Shown piece after piece: positions 57,054 through 64,000 of a stretch of DNA of 64,000 bases (positions within the stretch are counted from its first letter, which is position 1; each line of letters starts with the position of its first letter). The notes beneath the pieces were generated by a model. The model saw only the letters and a list, made by a program, of their open reading frames with translations, had not been told where the DNA came from and did not search any database. A program made the translations under genes and the position numbers. Origin of the DNA: Bradyrhizobium sp. ISRA464. GTDB taxonomy: Bacteria > Pseudomonadota > Alphaproteobacteria > Rhizobiales > Xanthobacteraceae. The stretch is from assembly GCF_029910095.1 (NCBI RefSeq), contig NZ_CP094526.1:6324001-6388000 (forward strand), written 5' to 3'.

Positions 57054-58449
57054 TCCATCATCTACATCATCCCTCGTCCGACGCACCGATCCGGATCGGC
57101 TCCGTTGACGCGCCCAGAAGCGGGTCAGCGAACCGCGGCCGCCACAACATCTTGAGCGGCGACGTTATCCCATCGTTTTGGGTCATGTGCCCTATGAGGC
57201 GCACTTGATGAGGAGCGCGATGCGACACCGTTGCGCACGCGCGCCTCTACATCATCGCGCCACCGCGACGCAACAGTTCTCGTCACTATTGACCCCGCCG
57301 CAGCATTTTGTCGCCATTGAGAAGAACCTTGCAGATTATCTTTCGTCTTTTTGGGCGCTCGAATGCGCGCCAGCCGAAATTCCCTCGATTGCCGTTCGGC
57401 AGCTCAGCCTGGCTTCGTCACTTGGCATGGCCAGCAAAGTCTTGATCGGGCACCGCGGCTGCTCGACGAGCTGCTCGCCGGTTTACGCCAGGTCACCCGG
57501 CAGTAACGCGGCAGCCGGCATAACCCGCAAGACCAATCATGTGGATCACTCGCCAATCTCACCGCCCCCGGACACGGATCTTCGATGCTCGACTGAACTG
57601 CAGACTCGACCAGCTTGTTGCGGGTCTATCTATCCGGCCCTCGATCGGCAGAGCGCGGCGTTCGCGATGCAGAACTTTGCGGTTCAACGCCGCCTCGCCG
57701 AGACAGCGGCGCATAAGAGCGGGTGTCAGCCAGCAGCACTTTGGAGTGACTGACACTCGATTTGTAACTGACGAGCCGGCCTTGCCGAATCTCCTGATTG
57801 TGCCGCGACCCAAGCGCGGGATCGCGACGGTCTCGGGTGACGCCTTGAGAACCAGTCAACTGCCAACCTTGGCAATTGATCGAGATGACCGGGACATGGC
57901 AATCGTGGCCAGCGAATACCGGACGGATCACAGGTCAGGAAACTTGGGATTGCAGTATCAATCTGGCCGCACCAACGGACCTGTTGGGTTTGCCACTCCT
58001 CATCTGCAGCTTTCAGATCCGCTCGAACGCCATATAGGACATTCGGACGCGATCGCCTGGCGCTCATGCGTCAAAGGTCCTTGGTCTCCGGGCCCATGGT
58101 CGTTCGGCGACACGATGCCTCCGGCACGTCCTGGAGTCCCGCCCTGGCGGGCGAGGACCTCCTTCTGGGCGACTGGCATATGTTCGAAGGAGAGGTCTTT
58201 GACGAGATATGTTTAGGGCCAGCACTGCGGAACGCGCCGCATGCGCGCCAACGAGTCGTCATCGTGTACTCGCCTTGCCTGCCATGACGTAACGGCCTGC
58301 GATCTAGCTCGGGGGATGGCTGAGCTGCGGCTCGCTGGTCGGCCAAGTGCTGTCAAATCCCGACTGCCCTCAGTCACCGGGCAGCTCAACAACCAGTCGA
58401 GCCGCAGCGCAATTCATTCAAGACCAGCAGTACAGACGCGGAGTTCACG
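57054..58449. other. Gene-poor stretch
   Basis: Long open frames (for example plus 57539-58216) are present but lack ribosome-binding sites and recognisable motifs. The plus-strand piece SPALAGEDLLLGDWHMFEGEVFDE near 58130-58210 looks protein-like and may be a gene fragment. Confidence 0.4.
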
Positions 58450-60045
58450 ATGCATGATCGCCTGTTCGTGGCTATATCGATTTTGATGTATCCGGCTGCG
58501 GCAGCCGTACTCGAGCGTCGATCGACTCCGATACAGCGAGCGCATGTTGTCGCATTGTCTGTGGCAGCAAGTCTGCTTCCTAGTCCCGCGCTGGCACAAA
58601 GCGTCAACGTGCTCAACCCAGGAACAGACATTCTGCATGAAGCTAGCAAAAGACAAGCTCAAACGGCGTCGAATCCGGCGACGACGCCCCGACGCCGCCA
58701 GCTGAACCAGGCACCGCGTCCAATCGGCAGCTTAGCGCTGGCACCGACCACCAGTATGCTTGCCGCAAAGCGCGACGGCGCGCATGACGTTGCTTTGAAG
58801 AGAACTCAAAAGCAGATCGATCCGTTCGCAAAATTCGAGAACCTTCGTGAAAAAGGCATGTGGCTCAATATACCCGGTCCCGCTGATACGATAGATCAGG
58901 ATACTGGCGGCGTTAGATCCGCGCTAGCCGACCTCGGGATCGGTTACGCCGGCTGGACGCTCAACGCCATTGTCGACAATCAACTTCCAAATGCGGCTCG
59001 AAGCACCATCGCCAATCAGCTCTACATGGGCCAGAATCCGACGTTCTACAGCGCAAATATCGTGACCGTAACCTACGATCTCAGCCGCTTTGGAATTTCA
59101 GATGGCCAGATTGTCGTGGGCGCCGAGCAGCAATACTGGACATGGGAGCGGCCAGGCCCGGATCGACTGGGACTCAATACGCTGGCCTACTATCAGACCT
59201 TTTTCGACAGGAAACTCGAACTCAAGCTCGGTTATCTCAGGAATCAAAATGAGTTCGCAGGTGCAGTGACCGGAGCGATTACGGGCGCGACCCTTTTTCT
59301 CCTGTACCAGGCCGGCATGAGCAACAATGCCGCGCCAAGGCCTGCCGTCAACCTGAAGTACAATTTTGACGATCGCTTGTATGACAAAGTCTCGATCCAA
59401 CGCTCGCTCAATCCGGACGGTCAATATGCGGAAATAACCGAGAACCCGACGGGCTTAAACTGGAGCACGGCCAACGCCGGCGTTCTTCTCATCGATGAAA
59501 TTGGCTACAAGACCAAAGCTGCTCCTGGCATACCCGATACTTGGCTGCGGGCAGGCTTTGGCTTCAACAATAGTCATTACAGGAACGTCGTGGACCCGGC
59601 TCGACCAAGGGCAAACGACAATCATTTCTATTATGTCGCTGCCGACAGACAGCTCTGGCAAAGTGATGCCCGGAGTGCACCATCTCATGGCATCTATGGT
59701 GGTTTCTCGGTCATGGGCGCTCCGCCCGACGTGAATAGGCTCAGCCAGTATTACGAGCTTCGCCTTTATGCGAGGGGACTGTTTGATAGCAGGCCGACTG
59801 ATCAGATTGCTCTTGTTGCCACCAACATGGTCTGGAGCAAGTTTGCAGTGGATGCCGCCTTGACCAAACAGCAACTTGCGCATCGCGACACTACGGCGAT
59901 CTCGGCAACATATACCGCGCATCTGGCACCAGGTATCTATGCAAGCGTCGGTCTGACATACATTCATACCCCGACAAGCATCACGCACGCGGTAGAAACA
60001 GGACATGCCCTGAATCTCCTGGTATCGACATCTATATTCTTCTAA
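58450..60045 (+). CDS. OprB-family carbohydrate porin
   Basis: A 531-residue outer-membrane porin. The N-terminal segment carries a signal-like stretch (VVALSVAASLLPSPALAQS, about residues 33-51), so the real start may be internal. The barrel begins with GGVRSALADLGIGYAGWTLN; alternating strands (VTYDLSRFGISDGQIVVGAEQQYWTW, FFDRKLELKLGYLRNQNEF, YELRLYARGLF) and the terminal aromatic (VSTSIFF) fit OprB-like porins for sugar or other small-solute uptake. IS66 lies 180 bp behind it. Confidence 0.85.
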   Translation: MHDRLFVAISILMYPAAAAVLERRSTPIQRAHVVALSVAASLLPSPALAQSVNVLNPGTDILHEASKRQAQTASNPATTPRRRQLNQAPRPIGSLALAPTTSMLAAKRDGAHDVALKRTQKQIDPFAKFENLREKGMWLNIPGPADTIDQDTGGVRSALADLGIGYAGWTLNAIVDNQLPNAARSTIANQLYMGQNPTFYSANIVTVTYDLSRFGISDGQIVVGAEQQYWTWERPGPDRLGLNTLAYYQTFFDRKLELKLGYLRNQNEFAGAVTGAITGATLFLLYQAGMSNNAAPRPAVNLKYNFDDRLYDKVSIQRSLNPDGQYAEITENPTGLNWSTANAGVLLIDEIGYKTKAAPGIPDTWLRAGFGFNNSHYRNVVDPARPRANDNHFYYVAADRQLWQSDARSAPSHGIYGGFSVMGAPPDVNRLSQYYELRLYARGLFDSRPTDQIALVATNMVWSKFAVDAALTKQQLAHRDTTAISATYTAHLAPGIYASVGLTYIHTPTSITHAVETGHALNLLVSTSIFF

Positions 60046-60247
60046 CGGCCCGTCTGAAATGCGAAATACCTTCCCTACAGGGACCCATGACCTGCGTCAT
60101 CTCGAATATCTCGCCTGCAAGGCAGGCCAATCAGGGCTCGACGCGCATCTGCCGGCTTTCGACCAATTTGTGGTAGGGCCGGCCCCCTCGAACGCGAATG
60201 CGCTGCGGATGGGTGTTGCAGCAGCGTAAGCGCGAAGCTGAGGCCGT

Positions 60248-61886
60248 TCATGCTTTGAAGTGCCAGGGCATGAGAGCATCGATCTGAGAGATCGGCCAGC
60301 CCTGCGCGATCCGTTCGAGAGTTTGCGTGAGCCAGGCGTACGGATCGACATCGTTCATCTTCGCGGTCTGCAGAAGCGTGGCGATGGTCGCCCAGGTCCG
60401 GCCGCCGCCATGGCTACCCGCAAAGAGCGCATTTTTTCTTGTAATGGTTTGCGGCCGGATTGCCCGCTCGACGGTGTTGGAGTCGATCTCGATACGGCCG
60501 TCGCTTAGAAAGCGCTCGAGGGCGGCGCGTCTGGATGTGGCGTAGCGGATCGCCTCGGCGAGTTTGGATTTGCCCGACAGGCGCGGCAGCCCCTTGTCCC
60601 ACAGATCGAAGAGCGCCGCGACGATCGCGGCGGACTTTTTCCTGGCGCGCTTTCACTCGCGTGTCAGGATCGAGGCCGCGGATTTCCGCTTCGATCGCCC
60701 ACAGCTCCGCCATAGTCGTGACAGTCTGCGTCGCCAGGGGCGAGCTCTCATTGACGTGCAGCTCGTAGAATCGTCTCCTGACATGCGCGAAGCAAGCCGC
60801 AAGTCGCACGCCCTCATTGGCACCCGCTGACCTGACGAGCCGATTGTAGGCGGCATAGCCATCGACCTGCAGGATGCCGGCAAAGCCCGCCGGATGCCGC
60901 TCGACGCATTCGCCGCCGCGACTGTCCTCAAAGCGATAAGCCACCATCGGTGGACCGATGCCGCCAAATGGCCGATCGTCGCGCGCATAGGCCCACAACC
61001 AGGCCTTTTGCGTCTTGCCGGATCTGGGAGCGAGCGTTGGCAGGGTCGTCTCGTCGGCGAAGATCCGTTCGCCCTGCTTGATCTTCTCAAGCACATAGTC
61101 GGCCAGCGGCTGCAATTCAAAACCGACCTTGCCCATCCATTGCGCCATCAACGACCGGTCGAGATCGACGCCGTCACGCGCGTAGATCGCTTCCTGCCGG
61201 TAGAGCGGTAGCCCGTCGGCATATTTGGCCACCGCGATCTGGGCGAGAAGGGCTTCGGTCGGAAGGCCGCTCTCGATCAGATGCGCGGGGGCCGGAGCCT
61301 GAGCCACGCCATCGCGGTTGCGATACGCGTATTTCGGGCGGCGCGTGACGATCACGCGGAACTTCGCCGGCGTCACGTCCAGCCGCCTCGACACATCCTC
61401 GCCGATCAGGACTTTCTCCAACCCTTCACACCCAGGGGGCACCTCGGGCTCGACAACGATCTCCACCCGCTCCAGATGCGCGCCGAACTCCTTGCGCGGC
61501 CGCGGCGCGCGTTTCGATTTGTCCCGGCCGCCCGCCTTGGCCAGTTCGGCTTCAATGGCCGCCACGCCGGTGGCGATCTCGTCAAATACGAAGGCGATCT
61601 GCTCATCGCTCGGCGTGTCGCTACGCAAGCGTTCCGAGCGCGTGCCGTAAAGCGTGCGCTCCAACATCTTCACGATCGCCGTCAGCTCCACGATCCGCCC
61701 GTCGGCCGCCTGATTGACCGCGGCAAGATCGGCGTTGGCTGCCGTCAGTGTTGCAATCTCAGAGGCGATGCGGCTGTTTTCGGCCTCGATCACCGCCCGC
61801 TCTTCCGCCAAAGCGAGGATCAGCGCATGGGCTTCGGCAAGGGTCGTCGGAAGCTCTGCAACGGGCGTCGTCATCGCCGCCATCAC
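60248..61886 (-). pseudogene. tnpC: IS66 transposase TnpC, frameshifted
   Basis: The DDE transposase of IS66. Intact frame runs from 61886 through FADETTLPTL (first D), QVDGYAAYNRLV (second D) to RVKARQEK. There a run of five A (60636-60640) shifts the frame; four A would read on as KSAAIVAALFDLW and through IEIDSNTVERAIRP, which holds the catalytic E, to MPWHFKA and TGA at 60248. As read the protein ends in noise at 60414 and lacks the last catalytic residue. Confidence 0.85.
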
Positions 61887-61948
61887 AGCAGAGTCGCCGC
61901 CAATCTCCCAAACCTTTCAGCCGCCCTGATTCAATTCGCCGCAGCTTG

Positions 61949-62293
61949 TCAGCCCACCGATTCCGGGCGCTTCACAACCACCGGACGGACCTTCGTCCAG
62001 TCCAGCCCGTCGATCAGCGCGAGCAATTGCGCATGGTTCAGCTGCACCCGGGTCGGCGCAATCCTCGGCCAGCAGAACTTTGTTTCCTCAAGCGTCTTGG
62101 CAAAAAGGCAAACCCCAGTTCCATCAAACCACACGATCTTGATTTTGTCCGCTCGTTTCGAGCGGAAGACGTGGAGCGCCCCTGAGAACGGATCGATGCC
62201 ACCATCCCGCACCAGCGCCATCAGCCCCATCGCTCCCTTGCGGAAGTCGACTGGCGTGCTGGCTACGTGAACCTGAACACCCGCCGGGATCAT
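61949..62293 (-). CDS. tnpB: IS66 accessory protein TnpB
   Basis: A 114-residue IS66 Orf2 protein: VASTPVDFRKGAMGLMALV, DPFSGALHVFRSKRADKIKIVWFDGTGVCLFAKTLE is diagnostic. Its ATG overlaps the tnpA stop (ATGA). Needed for transposition together with TnpA and TnpC; mechanism not known. Confidence 0.93.
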   Translation of the reverse strand: MIPAGVQVHVASTPVDFRKGAMGLMALVRDGGIDPFSGALHVFRSKRADKIKIVWFDGTGVCLFAKTLEETKFCWPRIAPTRVQLNHAQLLALIDGLDWTKVRPVVVKRPESVG

Positions 62294-62676
62294 GCCTGCC
62301 GAACCGTCCGGATCACGGCGGCAAGCCGCTCTACCTCCACCTCTCCGCCAATGCGCACCACAACATCGCCGACGACAATTTCCACCATTTCGCCCGCCAC
62401 GGCTTCAAACCGCGCGAACTTGACCGCTTGCGCTCGCGCCCCAGACGCCGGCGCAACCAGCCCCGAGGCCAGCGCCTTGCGTCGCCACGCAAACAACTGC
62501 GATGGATCGAGCCCGTGGGAGCGCGCGATCGCCGAAACGTTCGCTCCCGGTGCAAACGTTTCGCCGACGATCCGTTCCTTCTCCTCCCGCGACCAAGTGC
62601 GGTAGCTCCGCCCAGGACTGACCGAAAGCCGCTCAGCTGTAGCCGTGATAACTTCGAAATTCTTGCTATCAGACAT
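62290..62676 (-). CDS. tnpA: IS66 accessory protein TnpA (HTH)
   Basis: A 128-residue IS66 Orf1/TnpA protein with a Tnp_1-like HTH (TWSREEKERIVGETFAPGANVSAIARSHGLDPSQLFAWRR). It starts 92 bp inside the right inverted repeat and is coupled to tnpB by ATGA. Intact. Confidence 0.92.
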   Translation of the reverse strand: MSDSKNFEVITATAERLSVSPGRSYRTWSREEKERIVGETFAPGANVSAIARSHGLDPSQLFAWRRKALASGLVAPASGARAQAVKFARFEAVAGEMVEIVVGDVVVRIGGEVEVERLAAVIRTVRQA

Positions 62677-62998
62677 ATGTTCGCTCTCATGAACTCCTGG
62701 GACAAATCACCAGGAGATTCTCCGACAATCGAACATCATCCGCTACGTGGGGTGACCTACGCGCTTACGCAGCAGCGGCCGCCGACAATGACTTGACAGG
62801 ATGCTGGTATCACGACCGTTGGGCGGTCGACTGCGTACCGTCTGATGTCCCGTTGCGGCAAACGCCATCCTTGATGGACTGATTCACAATTGGTCGGTGA
62901 TTGCTGTTGCTCCGTTTGCTGCAACGCCATCGCGGCGCTACCGGCCAAAGTGAAGGGCATCTTGGCCGGAGCTCAACATATCTTGTGCTGCCGAGCTG

Positions 62999-64000
62999 CT
63001 ACTGCCGTCCGGCTCCTTCGTCCTCAGCCCATTTCAGTAGCGACAGTTCGGCCGAGAACCCTGGTCCGAACGCAGCCAGGATTCCGTATGATCCTGGCGC
63101 CTGCTCCGCATGCGCGAGCACGTGATCTAAAACGAACAATACGGTTGCGCTCGACATATTTCCATGACGTCGAAGGGTCTCATAACTGGACATGAATTCA
63201 TTAGACGGCCTACCCAGGCTCTGCTCAAAAACCTCCAAGACTCTCCTGCCGCCTGGATGAAAGATCAAGCTCTTCACCTGATCAAGATGGATGCCATCCT
63301 CCCCTAGCAACGACCGCAACGCCTTGGGCATCAATTCGCTGATCATTGATGGGATACGCTCTGAGACGACGACTTCAAATCCGGTGTCGCCAAAATGCCA
63401 GCCCATCAAAGACGTCGTTTCGGGGTAAAGCAAACTCGTACTTCTCACGATATCCAATTTGCCGACACCGATTTCAGCTGGGCCAATCAGGACCGCGCCA
63501 GCGCCATCACCAAAGAGGCTCGCAGCGACAACGTTCTTCGGTGTGAGATCATTCGGCTGGAATGTCAGCGATGTCAGTTCGACAGCCACAAGAAGAACAC
63601 GTTCGTTCGCCGCGCGGCAGATCGCTCCTGCCAAACTCACCCCGGATGCGCCCCCCGCGCATCCGAGGCCAAAGACGGGCGTCCGTTTTACATCCGTTCG
63701 TAATCCTGCCTTCAAGATCAGATCCACATCGAGACTGGGGGTCGCTATCCCGCTCGTTGAAATGAATATGACCCTATCGACTTGCTCGGGCTTTATGCCG
63801 GCGCTGTCGAGACAGCGCACTGTCGCTTCGTACGCGAGCTGCTTTGCCCACTCCAAATATATTTGATTTGTTTCACTTATCCGATGCTCGCGGAGAAGCC
63901 ATTCGGGGGCAACACAAAGGAAACGCTGATCGACTAACGCGTGGTCGAATACGCTGAGATACCTCTTAAGCGCCTGTACCCTGGACCCGAAGTGGCCCCC
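62999..64000 (-). CDS. Type III polyketide synthase (chalcone synthase-like), N-terminus beyond the window
   Basis: The minus-strand frame is open from the right edge to TAG at 62999, so the first codons are missing. The thiolase-fold core is clear: VFGLGCAGGASG with the nucleophile cysteine, LIFHPGGRRVLE with the catalytic histidine and LRRHGNMSSATVLFVL with the asparagine, plus GFGPGF-like AAFGPGFSAELSLL near the end. Type III PKSs condense malonyl-CoA onto an acyl-CoA starter to give alkylpyrones, resorcinols or chalcone-like products. The starter cannot be deduced. A homologue occurs on bradyrhizobial islands to my recollection. IS66 inserted 230 bp downstream. Confidence 0.93.
   Translation of the reverse strand, partial: GGHFGSRVQALKRYLSVFDHALVDQRFLCVAPEWLLREHRISETNQIYLEWAKQLAYEATVRCLDSAGIKPEQVDRVIFISTSGIATPSLDVDLILKAGLRTDVKRTPVFGLGCAGGASGVSLAGAICRAANERVLLVAVELTSLTFQPNDLTPKNVVAASLFGDGAGAVLIGPAEIGVGKLDIVRSTSLLYPETTSLMGWHFGDTGFEVVVSERIPSMISELMPKALRSLLGEDGIHLDQVKSLIFHPGGRRVLEVFEQSLGRPSNEFMSSYETLRRHGNMSSATVLFVLDHVLAHAEQAPGSYGILAAFGPGFSAELSLLKWAEDEGAGRQ

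Larger units (their letters stand above)
60226..62768 (-). mobile_element. IS66-family insertion sequence with target duplication
   Basis: A 2,543-bp element. Both ends start with GTAAGCGCG as inverted repeats (left 60226, right ending 62768). The 8 bp on either side are identical, GCAGCAGC at 60218-60225 and 62769-62776, the target duplication size of IS66. It encodes tnpA, tnpB and tnpC on the minus strand. It sits between the porin and the polyketide synthase. Intact ends indicate recent insertion. Confidence 0.92.

Noticed and set aside
57539..58216. 225-codon frame on the plus strand
   Set aside because: No ribosome-binding site, arginine-rich translation and no recognisable family; only a short piece near 58130-58210 looks protein-like.
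59340..59370. Apparent sixth MerR-type site in reverse orientation
   Set aside because: It lies inside the porin coding sequence and lacks the 19-bp spaced -35 element.
61281..62270. 329-codon frame antisense to the IS66 tnpC/tnpB genes
   Set aside because: Spans a gene boundary on the other strand and has no motif; typical shadow in IS66.
1..64000. CRISPR arrays, tRNA and rRNA genes
   Set aside because: I saw no regularly spaced repeats and no tRNA- or rRNA-like sequence in the window.

Overview
The window looks like part of the symbiosis island of a Bradyrhizobium-type soybean/legume symbiont. The evidence is a complete Nod-factor operon (nodY/K-nodABCSUIJ, then nodZ) read leftward from one canonical nod box, with nodD1, nodD2 and nolA on the opposite side, followed by fixR-nifA-fixA in the arrangement known from Bradyrhizobium. 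Much of the sequence between genes is degenerate: broken genes, duplicated fragments and transposase scraps. All assignments come from reading the translated sequence by eye; no database search was run.

Layout. 1-2.6 kb: end of trpD, trpC, a small protein, a flavin reductase and a frameshifted gene. 2.9-8.3 kb: an M20 peptidase with core-like codon use, a GcrA-like mini-protein, an acyl-CoA/adenylate-forming ligase and an ATP-grasp ligase. 8.4-11 kb: a higBA toxin-antitoxin pair with twin operators, and an XRE-ImmA/IrrE protein with an unknown partner. 11-18 kb: an IS1-like remnant, a 2OG-Fe(II) oxygenase, a CADD-like/GFA fusion protein, broken genes, a VirK-like protein, a ferritin-like diiron protein, a small ORF and a GNAT acetyltransferase. 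18-24.5 kb: an MHS-type MFS transporter, then fixA, nifA and fixR on the minus strand with -24/-12 promoters and a RegR-like box. 25.4-34.2 kb: nodZ and the nod operon. 34.2-38.5 kb: nodD1, a nolA remnant, nodD2, a small protein and nolA. 38.5-45.4 kb: a G15 tract, an orphan LIV-type binding protein, a HisC-like aminotransferase, a luciferase-like monooxygenase and an S9 prolyl oligopeptidase. 45.4-54.8 kb: gene-poor, with small proteins, an Omp25-like barrel, a LuxR-type regulator, a fixA pseudogene and vapBC with a frameshifted toxin. 54.8-64 kb: hemN behind a FixK-type box, an OprB-like porin, a recently inserted IS66 element with an 8-bp target duplication, and a type III polyketide synthase running off the right edge.

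How the genes work together. Flavonoid-activated NodD would fire the nod box. NodC, NodB and NodA make the N-acylated chitooligosaccharide; NodS methylates it, NodU carbamoylates it, NodZ fucosylates it and NodIJ export it. NolA, a MerR-type regulator, modulates the system. Under low oxygen RegR and NifA/RpoN drive fixR-nifA and fixA, and a FixK-type site precedes hemN.

The most unusual observation is a set of five MerR-architecture promoters (TTGAA-type -35, exactly 19 bp, TA-rich -10). One lies in front of nolA, one in front of a nolA remnant, one in front of the orphan binding protein and two in front of degenerate DNA. This suggests a NolA regulon or a scattered duplicated promoter cassette. 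The block from 5 to 19 kb, holding two ligases, several unusual metal-dependent oxygenase-like proteins, an acetyltransferase and a transporter, is the best candidate for an undescribed biosynthetic system.
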